Positions 35,565 to 43,907 of a stretch of DNA of 44,922 nt are shown in pieces; position 1 is the stretch's first letter; the number at the start of each line of letters is the position of its first letter. The stretch spans positions 1 to 44,922 of the forward strand of contig JBCDLC010000026.1 of NCBI GenBank assembly GCA_038745855.1. Reading direction: 5' to 3'. The position numbers and the translations under genes are program-made. The notes under the pieces are model-generated. The model did not search any database and was not told the DNA's origin. It worked only from the letters and a program-made list of their open reading frames with translations. The DNA is from UBA5336 sp038745855 (GTDB lineage: Bacteria > Pseudomonadota > Alphaproteobacteria > Caulobacterales > Hyphomonadaceae).

Positions 35565-36437
35565 TCAGAATAAGCCGAGGAATCCGCGTTTGGATTTCCC
35601 CCCCTGCATCCGAGCCATCAGGATTGACACATTGTCCTGATGCGGATCGCCGCAATCGAGAACGGCTCGGATGAGTTCGTCGGCGAGATCGCTGAGCGCG
35701 CGCGCCTCACAGCTGCAAAAGATCCGCAAGAGATCGCCCAGTGCCGCCTGTTCCAGCGTATCGAGGCCATCGCTCGCAAGTAGAAGTATATCCCCGGGGG
35801 CCACGGGACAGGGGGCATCGTGTGTTGCATCTATATCGTAGGTGTTTCCCTTTTCCGCGGTCAGCGCTGAAGCCAGGACGTTCGACAACCCGTAGCGCGG
35901 ATCCTTGACCGCTTCTTCCGGACTGATCCTACCTTCGCGCACTTCCTCGTCGAGTTGTCCGCGCAAGGAATGGTCGGCATTGGCCCGCTCCAACTGCTGG
36001 CGGTCGGCGTGCCAATGCCAAAGCGGCGAGTCGCCGACACTCACCATTCGATACTCAAAGCCTTGCTTCCGTTCAGTTATGACCATGCCGACAAGCGTTG
36101 TGCCCATGGAGGCGAAATCGGGATGGGCAGCGGCCTTCTCGAACAGTGCGTCACTGGCCGTCTGCAAAGCTTTGTTCAGAATCTCCTGGCTCGGGGCATG
36201 GGCATTGGCCTGAGCGGACGCCATAAACGCATTGACCGCTGTCATGCTCGCCACATCGCCGGCCACATGTCCGCCCATGCCATCGGCTACCACAAGCAGT
36301 AGTCTTGGCGCGGCGTCGTCTGCCGCGCCGGGAAGCCAGGCGGAGACCAAATGGTCCTGCTGGCTGGACCGAGCACCGATGTGCTGAATTTCAGCAATCT
36401 CGGCCCATTCTGGCGTGTCGTCCCCGGATTGGCTCAT
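35565..36437 (-). CDS. PP2C-family protein phosphatase
   Basis: A 290-residue cytoplasmic metal-dependent Ser/Thr phosphatase that should reverse the two kinases. Motifs: GARSSQQD, VVADGMGGHVAGD with Asp52, MGTTLVGMV, MVSVGDSPLWHW, LLLASDGLDTLE, and HQDNVSIL with the last metal Asp. It is the last gene of a five-gene minus-strand operon and overlaps the preceding FHA gene by 4 bases. It converges on the kinase genes with a 46-base gap. Confidence 0.95.
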   Translation of the reverse strand: MSQSGDDTPEWAEIAEIQHIGARSSQQDHLVSAWLPGAADDAAPRLLLVVADGMGGHVAGDVASMTAVNAFMASAQANAHAPSQEILNKALQTASDALFEKAAAHPDFASMGTTLVGMVITERKQGFEYRMVSVGDSPLWHWHADRQQLERANADHSLRGQLDEEVREGRISPEEAVKDPRYGLSNVLASALTAEKGNTYDIDATHDAPCPVAPGDILLLASDGLDTLEQAALGDLLRIFCSCEARALSDLADELIRAVLDCGDPHQDNVSILMARMQGGKSKRGFLGLF

Positions 36438-37069
36438 TCGTCCGTGTCGTCCCAGGAGAAGTCCTCCCCGCAGAACGCGATGAACCGCATCTCCGTATCG
36501 CCGATCTGGACGATCTCGCCATTGTGGAGTTGTTGGGTCTGCAGAACCACGGCGTCCCCGACATATGTCAGGTTTGTGCCGCCTTCATGCTGGATGTAGA
36601 ACACGCGGCGCTTGGGCTCGAATGTGACGACACAGTGCTTCTCGCGAGAAATCTTCTGGTCGCCATAGTCAAGCGCGATCCGGTTGGTGGGATCACGGCC
36701 GATGGCGTTCATGCCGATGCCGAGTTTCAGCCCCAATCCCTTGCCCGGTCCACTGGTGATGACCAGCCAACCGACCACCGGATCCTGCATGAAATTGACA
36801 GGTTCCTGGACGCCAGAGGCGGGGTGCGGGGGCGGCACGCCCGGCTGTCCGCCAGGAACTGCCGGCTGCCCTGGCTGAGGCGTGCCGGCAATGATGGTAT
36901 TATGGCCGCCGCCGGGAGCGCTACCTGGCACACCGGGCGGCGTCCCATAGCCTGGCGATGGCACACCGCGTGTGGGATCGTTGCCGCCGACGGGGCTATT
37001 TGGTGCCTGATCGCCAGTCCCCATGGGCTTCCAGTCCTCGATACGTTTTGTCGGTCCCGATCCACTCAT
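36434..37069 (-). CDS. FHA-domain protein with Gly/Pro-rich N-terminus
   Basis: A 211-residue soluble protein. Residues 1-90 are low-complexity Gly/Pro/Asn sequence with several Thr that could be kinase targets (for example HNTIIAG). Residues about 98-200 are an FHA domain: GRDPTNRIALDYGDQKISREKH has the GR and S-x-x-H phosphothreonine-binding residues, followed by a THR-like TNLTYVG loop. It is probably the phosphate reader that links kinase activity to a partner. Confidence 0.88.
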   Translation of the reverse strand: MSGSGPTKRIEDWKPMGTGDQAPNSPVGGNDPTRGVPSPGYGTPPGVPGSAPGGGHNTIIAGTPQPGQPAVPGGQPGVPPPHPASGVQEPVNFMQDPVVGWLVITSGPGKGLGLKLGIGMNAIGRDPTNRIALDYGDQKISREKHCVVTFEPKRRVFYIQHEGGTNLTYVGDAVVLQTQQLHNGEIVQIGDTEMRFIAFCGEDFSWDDTDE

Positions 37070-37100
37070 TTCGCCAATCCTCTTCGTTCCTCATTTGGCC

Positions 37101-37388
37101 TTAGGCTGGCGGGGCGCGCCGCAAAAGGTCGGAAATGGTTGTTTGATACTGTCCAAGTAGGACATATTCCTGTTCCTCGACGTAGTCGGGACGGTCCCAC
37201 ACGACCCATTGGCCGCTACGCGCGACCCAAAGTCCAGAAGAATTACGGTTCGACAGGAATATGGCACGATCCGAAGACAGGGTAATCTCTGCGTGGAACC
37301 TGGAGACGGTCCCGTCCGACACGATGATATCGCAGTCAGAGTGGCGTCCAACAAGATGCGTGACAGGTCGGCGTTGCGTCGCGTCCAT
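37101..37388 (-). CDS. minimal FHA-domain protein
   Basis: A 95-residue protein that is almost only an FHA domain: LVGRHSDCDIIVSDGTVSRFH has the GR and S-R-x-H residues, then SNRNSSGLWV. A short acidic tail follows. At this size it may act as a phosphopeptide-binding competitor or adaptor. It lies 31 bases before the larger FHA gene and 5 bases after the membrane FHA gene. Confidence 0.85.
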   Translation of the reverse strand: MDATQRRPVTHLVGRHSDCDIIVSDGTVSRFHAEITLSSDRAIFLSNRNSSGLWVARSGQWVVWDRPDYVEEQEYVLLGQYQTTISDLLRRAPPA

Positions 37389-37393
37389 GACGG

Positions 37394-38071
37394 TTAAGCC
37401 TTTCCGATATCCAAATGCAGACGCCCAATCCGGATCGTACTGCCGGGCCGAATCGTTGTGAAGCGGAACGGCTCAAGCCGACGCTCGTCGAGCTCGGTTC
37501 CCGACGTTGAAGCAAGGTCTTCGACCTCATACTGGCGGTCGGCAGGACTCCAGCGAATACGAAGATGGCGCCGGGAGACGAAATTGTCTCGATCCTTGAT
37601 TTCGTAGTCGCTCAATGTCCCGTCTCGGCCCAGGATCACGCCCCAGCGCCGGGCTGAAATCACCCCGTGGTTCAGCGCGATGTAGACCTTTGAACCCGCA
37701 CTATCGAAGCCGGAAATGCTCAATCCCTGGCCATCCGAAGCCTCTAATGGCGCGCCAGGGCCTGAGGAGCCGACCCGTCCAGTTTCTCCCTCGGCGCCCG
37801 GAGCTGGTGACGGGCCAGGCCGAGGTACGACATCTTCGCCGCCCGTCACATAGTGTTCTCCTATCCGGGTGGAGTAGGGCGAGGGGTCGGCTGTGCCAAG
37901 ATTGCGCGGTTTGACGGCGCTTTCGGTTGTGGCGTTGGTTCCAATTGCCGGGGGGACCGATAGCGAACGGGTGTGTTCGCGCTCGCGTAGCTGAGCGAAG
38001 ACGAAGAGGAGCAGCATTAGCGACGCAAACAGCGCCAACCCGGTCACCAGAAGAACAATTCCGTCGTCCAT
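37394..38071 (-). CDS. membrane-anchored FHA-domain protein
   Basis: A 225-residue protein. The N-terminal helix (residues 4-26, GIVLLVTGLALFASLMLLLF) anchors it. A disordered Pro/Gly/Ser linker of about 90 residues follows. The C-terminal FHA domain (about 130-222) has GRDGTLSDYEIKDRDNFVSRRH and ASTSGTELDERRL. The FHA domain should face the cytoplasm, so it could bring phosphorylated partners to the membrane. Confidence 0.88.
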   Translation of the reverse strand: MDDGIVLLVTGLALFASLMLLLFVFAQLREREHTRSLSVPPAIGTNATTESAVKPRNLGTADPSPYSTRIGEHYVTGGEDVVPRPGPSPAPGAEGETGRVGSSGPGAPLEASDGQGLSISGFDSAGSKVYIALNHGVISARRWGVILGRDGTLSDYEIKDRDNFVSRRHLRIRWSPADRQYEVEDLASTSGTELDERRLEPFRFTTIRPGSTIRIGRLHLDIGKA

Positions 38072-38152
38072 CTCGTCCGATCGCTTGACGTGCCGACGGG
38101 TAGAACACTAACCCACCACGTCGATCACCCCCGCCGAAGCTGCTCCCCTACT

Positions 38153-39724
38153 CTAACTCTTCACAATTTTGAACGAGAACTCATTCGTCCCGAACGAGAT
38201 CCGGTCACCTTCGTAGAGTCGCCGCGGTGCGCCGTGATCGAGCGCGCCGCCGTTCACTCGGGTCTTGTTTGTCGATCCCAGATCGGTCAGCTCAACGATC
38301 TCATTGACCACTTCAAAGCGCGCATGACGTCGCGAGACATCGTCACGATCAATCACAACGTCCGCTTCACTGCGGCTGCGCCCCACGGTGACACCGCCAT
38401 GGGCCTTCAACAGTTTCGAGCCCGGTAATTTCACCGTGAAACCCTGCTCGCTTTCAAGCACACAATCATGCCAGCGCGCTTCGGCGGCCGCTTTGGCCTC
38501 TTCGATATCGCGCTTTTCATCCTTCACGGCAGCGAGATCGCTGCGGAGCCGCCGCGCCCGAACATTCAGCCAAGTGGCAACGCCGATGGCGGTCAGAACG
38601 AGGAGCCCGAGGCCGATGAGTAGATACCGGCCGACGCGGAGTTGGCCAGCCGCACGTTCATTCTCCTCGCGCGCCGTGGCCGCCTCCTCTTCGGCGCGCT
38701 GGGCTTCGAACACCGCCTCGTCTAGCAGTTCACGGCTCTCTTGTATCTGTTGCTGGATCTCGAGCTGAGCCGCTGTGTTCTCATCTTGCGCGAGCGTGAT
38801 CGCTTCAAGTTGCTGGCGTGCCTCCGCGATTTCGCTGACGGCAGCGCGGCTGTCTTCGAGCGCCTGCAGCTCTGCTTCCGCTTGCTGCTTCTGGCGCCGA
38901 AGTGTCTCGGCCTCTTCAGCATTCCGTCGCGACTCTTCCTCCGCGGCGGCGATCGCGGCGTCGGCGCGCGCTTGGGCCTTCGATGCGCCGGTGCTCGCTT
39001 CACAAGCGGGTGCGAGATCGAAATCGTTCGCGACTGAATTGGTCTGAAGGACAGACGAAAGCGCCGTCACTGGGATAAGCGGCGTATCGGCACTGCTGTC
39101 ATTTGGGACGGCCACCGCCGTAAGGTTGCCGCACGTGTCAAAAACAAAGCCGCCGAGGGCTGCTGGCAACGAAGGCGCGCTGGGCGTAATGCCGGTGATT
39201 GCGAAGCGCTCACCTCCAGTATCAACGGTCCGCAGCCTCGATGCGAGCCGACGCGGTGCAGCGCTACCGTCACGGATCAGGAAGGTGAAACCCTCGACAT
39301 CGGCATCATCGACCAAGTCCTCGTCAGCCTGGTCCACTCGATTAAGGGTTCGGCCGTCGGGCAGCGCCAATCGCAACAAAAACGTCTGGAGCCGCACGTC
39401 CCGGGACACGATGAGATTATCGAATGTCTCTTCGACGATCACCCCTTCCAGCTTACCGCCGCCCAACCCATGGATTGCAATCTCATTATCTGCATCCCCC
39501 AACGTAGCCACATCGGCAGAGCCCAGTACCAAAACAGCATTGTCACCGACCGGTGTACCAACAAAGAAGCTGATAGACTCATCCTCGGCTTGCGCCTCGA
39601 TCGCGATTACGAACCGTTCAGGCGCCTGGGCGACGGCGCTTGGCGCGCCGAAAACCAGGAACGCGAGGCCGATACAGAACCGGTGACTGAAGCGAATTGA
39701 TACCCAGCGAGTATTCCGACGCAC
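38153..39724 (-). CDS. membrane sensor: periplasmic protease-like domain, coiled coil, cytoplasmic FHA
   Basis: A 523-residue protein, first gene of the minus-strand operon. It has a signal peptide (1-33, ending SAVAQ). A periplasmic domain (35-230) has a trypsin-like rhythm; the usual AHV and GxSG positions read SADVAT and AALGGFVFDTCGNL, so the catalytic residues seem lost. A long charged coiled coil spans about 248-360. A transmembrane helix (367-388) follows. The cytoplasmic FHA domain (445-520) has VGRSRSEADVVIDRDDVSRRH and DLGSTNKTRVNG. The layout is that of a signal transmitter across the inner membrane. Confidence 0.82.
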   Translation of the reverse strand: MRRNTRWVSIRFSHRFCIGLAFLVFGAPSAVAQAPERFVIAIEAQAEDESISFFVGTPVGDNAVLVLGSADVATLGDADNEIAIHGLGGGKLEGVIVEETFDNLIVSRDVRLQTFLLRLALPDGRTLNRVDQADEDLVDDADVEGFTFLIRDGSAAPRRLASRLRTVDTGGERFAITGITPSAPSLPAALGGFVFDTCGNLTAVAVPNDSSADTPLIPVTALSSVLQTNSVANDFDLAPACEASTGASKAQARADAAIAAAEEESRRNAEEAETLRRQKQQAEAELQALEDSRAAVSEIAEARQQLEAITLAQDENTAAQLEIQQQIQESRELLDEAVFEAQRAEEEAATAREENERAAGQLRVGRYLLIGLGLLVLTAIGVATWLNVRARRLRSDLAAVKDEKRDIEEAKAAAEARWHDCVLESEQGFTVKLPGSKLLKAHGGVTVGRSRSEADVVIDRDDVSRRHARFEVVNEIVELTDLGSTNKTRVNGGALDHGAPRRLYEGDRISFGTNEFSFKIVKS

Positions 39725-39746
39725 GATTTAATCCCCCGAAAAACGA

Positions 39747-39797
39747 GCTCTGTGGCAGTTAACGAGTTTGACAGAGCGCCGTCAAACACCTTTTAAT
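39747..39797 (+). promoter_or_regulatory. promoter with operator for the lipoprotein-protease operon
   Basis: A -35 box TTGACA (39768-39773) is followed after 18 bases by TTTAAT (39792-39797). A perfect inverted repeat GTTTGAC (39766-39772) and GTCAAAC (39781-39787) overlaps the -35 box. A second pair GCTCTGT (39747-39753) and ACAGAGC (39771-39777) interlocks with it. The site lies between divergent operons and could control both. Confidence 0.6.
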
Positions 39798-39865
39798 CCA
39801 GTGGCGTTCGTGATCTGCTGGGAGGTCTAGCGGATAGCGTTGGCAAAACAATTAGGGGATTGATC

Positions 39866-40360
39866 ATGGGTCGGAATTATCAGGCTTTGACCGCAGTATG
39901 CTTAGCAATTGTTGCAACGGCACCGATGTCGGGGTGTGCCGCCGACGGGACGATCGATATGAATCGCGCGATCGGAACCGGGCTGGGAGCCGCTGTGGGT
40001 CTAGCGGCGTGCCAGCTGACGGGCGCCAATGACACCGAATGTGCCGCAGCCATTCTTGCCGGGGCGGCCGCTGGCTACATCATCGCAGACCGGATCAAAC
40101 CAGCGGACAAGCCGCAGCGTGATCAGACTGTGGCTACGGTGCTGACGGCCGAAGACACAAGCGTAGGTGAGACAACAACCTATACCGTCGCCGATACGGG
40201 ATCGACCGGCTCTGTGACCCTGCTGGGCATCTCGACAAATAATGATGGCTGGGAGTGCAAACAGCTCGAAGAGGACTACGATCCCACCGATGCTGACGCG
40301 ATCACAGAAACCTATACGATGTGCCGCAACCCCGAAACGGACGAATGGGTGAACGCCTAG
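39866..40360 (+). CDS. glycine-zipper lipoprotein
   Basis: A 164-residue protein from ATG 39866, with AGGGG 8 bases ahead; a TTG at 39860 is in frame but unneeded. The signal ends in a lipobox (APMSGC). A Gly/Ala-rich zipper follows (IGTGLGAAVGLAACQL, AAAILAGAAAGYIIADRI), typical of outer-membrane-associated lipoproteins. The C-terminal part is acidic and Thr-rich. First gene of a three-gene envelope operon. Confidence 0.82.
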   Translation: MGRNYQALTAVCLAIVATAPMSGCAADGTIDMNRAIGTGLGAAVGLAACQLTGANDTECAAAILAGAAAGYIIADRIKPADKPQRDQTVATVLTAEDTSVGETTTYTVADTGSTGSVTLLGISTNNDGWECKQLEEDYDPTDADAITETYTMCRNPETDEWVNA

Positions 40361-40373
40361 GTCAGGCACATCA

Positions 40374-41198
40374 ATGACACGCTTGATTACATTGATCGCG
40401 ATGGCCGCCGCCCTGGCGTCAACGGCCATCGGCGAGACCGGCGAAGCCGCATGCGCGAACGCTTTCGATCCGTCGAAAGCTCAGGCTTGGCAAACACAAA
40501 CGCCTTGCCTTGAGGCGAAAGTTCGCGAACGGGTCGAACGGCCACGTAGCGATGGCTTGTTCCAGAATGGGCAAGGGTTCTATGTCGGCGATGGTTCCTT
40601 CATCCTGACAGCGGCCCACGTCGTCGGAGGCTGCCAGTACTTCTCAGTCACCGATAGTGGCGGAGCCGAGCGGAATGCGGGTTTGGTCCTGTGGGATGCG
40701 CGGCGCGACATCGCGGTGCTTCGTCCTCAGCATGGCGGCCCTTTGGGCCAATCTGGTCGCGGCTATGGGCTGGAGCTTGGGTTTCCACCGCGGAGCGAAG
40801 TCATTGGTCCGGTAAACATTGGCCTGGTTGATATCCTGGACAGAACAGCGAAGCCGCCAACCCTGGTGACCAGAAACGCTTCGCCGCCAGTAGCAGCGCC
40901 CTTGGGGCCGGGAAAATCGATCGTGCTGGAGGGTGCGAGGCTTGAGGCGGGCGCCTCTGGAGCACCGGTCTTAAACGGCGCTGGTGAAGTCGTCGGTATG
41001 GTCACGGCGAATATTGAGTTGAACGCCGGCCAGGATGGCCCCAAACTTTTCACGGTAGCTACTCCATCCTTCGAATTGGAGAAAGCACTCATTCATGCTG
41101 GCGGGGACAACCGGGTCCGGCCGCCTCATGTGAACGTGTCGAACCCGAGCACCGCACCATCAGTCGCAGAAAACCTCGTGAAGATCAGGTGCCGTTGA
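40374..41198 (+). CDS. secreted trypsin-like serine protease
   Basis: A 274-residue protein with a signal peptide (first 20 residues). The full triad is visible: His in LTAAHVVGG, Asp in DARRDIAVLRP, and Ser in EAGASGAPVLNGAGEVVGMV. Four or more Cys suggest disulphide bonds and a periplasmic site. No PDZ domain. It lies 13 bases after the lipoprotein gene. It may process envelope proteins or the sensor domains of this locus. Confidence 0.88.
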   Translation: MTRLITLIAMAAALASTAIGETGEAACANAFDPSKAQAWQTQTPCLEAKVRERVERPRSDGLFQNGQGFYVGDGSFILTAAHVVGGCQYFSVTDSGGAERNAGLVLWDARRDIAVLRPQHGGPLGQSGRGYGLELGFPPRSEVIGPVNIGLVDILDRTAKPPTLVTRNASPPVAAPLGPGKSIVLEGARLEAGASGAPVLNGAGEVVGMVTANIELNAGQDGPKLFTVATPSFELEKALIHAGGDNRVRPPHVNVSNPSTAPSVAENLVKIRCR

Positions 41199-41201
41199 GC
41201 C

Positions 41202-41990
41202 ATGCGCCGGATCGTGTGTCAGTCCCTGATTGCCGTCGGCCTCACGGCGTCGTTCTCCGCCAATGCGGTGGCACAGGTGACGCCCATCAACCTTCGGCCA
41301 ACCTACACCTCCCTTGAGACGGCGCTGTTTCGTGAGGCCGATCGCCGGGGGCCAGCGGGTCAATTCAAATGGGGCGATGAACAAAGCCCTGCGGGTGGCG
41401 GCACGGTGCGGCTCGGAAAAGAGTATCCCTCTACCGATCCTGGCGCCGACTGCGGGGCGTGTTCAGATCCCTGCCGCCGGTTTCGTCTGTCTTATCGGTC
41501 AACGCGAGGCTATGGCGAATACAGCGGACGTATCTGCTATACGCCGACCACTTCGAGCTGGAGCATCCGGCAACTCGACGAAGAAGAGTGGACGGCGCTG
41601 TCTCCACCCCCGCCTCCACCGCCACCACCGCCACCACCGCCACCACCGCCGGTCATCTTAGTGCCGCCCAGCGAACGCGTTTTGTCTGTTGACGCGCTGC
41701 TTGGTCGAATGACGACGGACCTTGCCATTCTCGGCTACGGGTCCATTGATGAGCCGGCCAATTTGGCAACCTTTGAGGAGTTTTCCAGCGACCACCGACT
41801 GGCTGTTCGATTGGAGCGGATCGATGATCGAGATGAACAGGAAGAATGGGTCCGGATCGTTGAGGATCTAGCGGAAGCACAAATTACCCGGCGCCGCGCC
41901 GGCACGCTGGATGAGACTTGCGAACGGTCCCGGCAAGCGTTTGATCAGCGCTACAGGCTGAGTACGTGCCTGACGACCCGCGCTGATTGA
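41202..41990 (+). CDS. secreted protein with 16-proline tract
   Basis: A 262-residue protein, 3 bases after the protease gene, with a signal peptide (ending NAVAQ). The middle has a Cys-rich stretch (GADCGACSDPC). A run of 16 consecutive Pro is encoded at 41604-41651, partly by a 9-base tandem repeat. The C-terminal part is helical, with a Cys pair. No family recognised. The proline run would need EF-P for translation and could form a stiff spacer in the periplasm. Confidence 0.78.
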   Translation: MRRIVCQSLIAVGLTASFSANAVAQVTPINLRPTYTSLETALFREADRRGPAGQFKWGDEQSPAGGGTVRLGKEYPSTDPGADCGACSDPCRRFRLSYRSTRGYGEYSGRICYTPTTSSWSIRQLDEEEWTALSPPPPPPPPPPPPPPPPVILVPPSERVLSVDALLGRMTTDLAILGYGSIDEPANLATFEEFSSDHRLAVRLERIDDRDEQEEWVRIVEDLAEAQITRRRAGTLDETCERSRQAFDQRYRLSTCLTTRAD

Positions 41991-42066
41991 TTTGCGATCT
42001 CCTGGACCAGTTTAGAACCGGCGCGTCCATGTTCGCCTCATTCAGGTTGCGCCGCGGATCGCTCGC

Positions 42067-43608
42067 TTAAGCGGGCGCCAATTGACCGGCCTGGCGCAGA
42101 ATTTCCACGCGGAAGCCGGGTGGAGGTCCATAGCGATTAAAGCCCGATGCCCCGGGGATCATGCTCAATGGGATCAAGAGGCTAATCGAGACGAGCGCTG
42201 AGACAACAGGAGCGACTGTGGTGTCATTCTGCCCTGTGAGGGCCGTCTGAACGACAAGGGTCGTCGCGACGATCGGGACGGACCACCATGAGGTCAATCC
42301 AAGATCGTGTAGGCGCTTTGAGAGGACGGCAAACAGACAATAGACCATCGCGATATACGCCAACGCGCTCATAATTATGACGACGGCCTGAAGCCAATCG
42401 TCCGCTCCCCCGTCCAGCGCCTGGATGAAGGCGTCGACATCGCGCCCGTCGGCAAGCTCAGTCAAGAAAATCGTCACCAGCGCGAGCCACAGTACGAAAA
42501 ACAACCCCATCATATAGGGCAGACGGGAAATGCGCCCCTGGCGTCGCAACAGCAAGAAGACGATATCATACTCGGGTGACGCGGAAGCGACGCGAAGAGT
42601 TGGATCGTAGGGACGCCAAGTGGGGGCGAAGGACGGTGCCGCACCATGTACGGACTCGCCTTTCATACCCGGGTAGACCAAGAGAACAATCAAGCCGCAC
42701 AGCACAAACAGCAGAAGTGCGACCGACAACGCGCTCGCAGCAGCCGTGTCACCCATTTCAAAGACAGCGACGCCAATCGCCACATAGAACAATGCCAGCA
42801 CTCCGAAAAAAGACAGGAGAACCTTCCAGGACGACACGCCAATATCATGGATCCGTTTCGTTAAGATCGCCACAAATGCAAAGAACCAGAACGCAACGAT
42901 CATAAGAATAAGGACGGTCACAATAGCCGCATAAACAGTGCCCTGCTCCGGGCTCGTGCTTCCTAGGACGTTACCGCCGTATAGACTCGCAATGAAGAAG
43001 ACCATGAACTGAAGAATTGACAAAACGAACATTCGTCGATTGATCCGGCCATTCCAGTCGAATAGTAGAAAACTTGGGTTTAGCCCGAGGGGGATCGTTT
43101 TCTTCTCGCCCATCTCTTCTTGCGGCTTCTCGATCAATTCACCCGGTTGGGCGCTTCCACCCGTGGTTGGCGGAAGGCCAGAGGGACGGCGCGCAATTGC
43201 ACCACCCGATGTCTTCTCAATTCCCAACGTTCCCAGAACGGTATCGACCGTGGCGTCCGGATTGCTGTGGTGTTCGACCCACTGGGCGGCTGATAGGTAA
43301 TACCGATATCCACGCTCCGGTTTCACATCTTGAACCCGCACCGGAATTAACCTGTATTTCGGGCTGATATCCTTGGCGACGGTAATCTCGTTTATGCATT
43401 CTGTGCTTTCATTGAGGCCTCGGGACACCATGATCAACATGGCCTTGGCATTGTCGATGGCATTAGTGATCTCGTTCTGAAAATTCCGCCCAGCGCGGAT
43501 ATCCCGCGGCGCGATCCAGCACTTAAGACCAGCTGCTTCTAGGTCCGACACGATCTTGTTAACGCGCGCGGCATCCTTAGTGGCGTAGCAGATGAAGACG
43601 TCATGCAT
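42067..43608 (-). CDS. TIR domain fused to two DUF805 membrane domains
   Basis: A 513-residue protein. Residues 1-130 are a TIR domain (MHDVFICYATKDAARV, CWIAPRDIRAG, and STECINEITVA, where Glu74 aligns with the usual catalytic position; the preceding Trp is replaced by Cys). After a linker there are two DUF805 units (about 180-320 and 350-495), each with GRI(N/S)R and the KRIHDIGVSSW or KRLHDLGLTSW signature and several membrane helices. It is transcribed alone, convergent with the protease operon. It would hold a TIR domain at the inner membrane. Confidence 0.9.
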   Translation of the reverse strand: MHDVFICYATKDAARVNKIVSDLEAAGLKCWIAPRDIRAGRNFQNEITNAIDNAKAMLIMVSRGLNESTECINEITVAKDISPKYRLIPVRVQDVKPERGYRYYLSAAQWVEHHSNPDATVDTVLGTLGIEKTSGGAIARRPSGLPPTTGGSAQPGELIEKPQEEMGEKKTIPLGLNPSFLLFDWNGRINRRMFVLSILQFMVFFIASLYGGNVLGSTSPEQGTVYAAIVTVLILMIVAFWFFAFVAILTKRIHDIGVSSWKVLLSFFGVLALFYVAIGVAVFEMGDTAAASALSVALLLFVLCGLIVLLVYPGMKGESVHGAAPSFAPTWRPYDPTLRVASASPEYDIVFLLLRRQGRISRLPYMMGLFFVLWLALVTIFLTELADGRDVDAFIQALDGGADDWLQAVVIIMSALAYIAMVYCLFAVLSKRLHDLGLTSWWSVPIVATTLVVQTALTGQNDTTVAPVVSALVSISLLIPLSMIPGASGFNRYGPPPGFRVEILRQAGQLAPA

Positions 43609-43907
43609 TCATTCTACCCCATCAATTCCCCATTCGCACACCGCAAAAACTTATCCGGCATTTCTACGCTATTCGCACGTCTTAACGAGAATACGTGGAT
43701 TGTAGCTTCGTCAATGTCCGTTCCATGGTCAACAGTCGCCGCGTTTCGACGGGGAGCGTTTCCAGGCAGCGGTGGCACATCTCAGGTCACGTTGTCTTTC
43801 ATATAATTTCAGTATTTTATCTCGCGTTCGTTGCCATAGTAATCGTTCCAAAAAACCATCGGGTTGAACATCGGGCGTCTCCAGCGTTTTTTCGACGCGG
43901 ATCGAGA
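43609..43907. other. AT-richer gap, no gene seen
   Basis: No protein-like frame is present. It separates the TIR-DUF805 gene from the transposase remnant and presumably holds the promoter of the former. Confidence 0.5.

Noticed and set aside
30873..43608. Type VI secretion phospho-regulatory locus
   Set aside because: Kinase, phosphatase and FHA genes fit, but no Tss, Hcp, VgrG or ClpV gene is present on either side.
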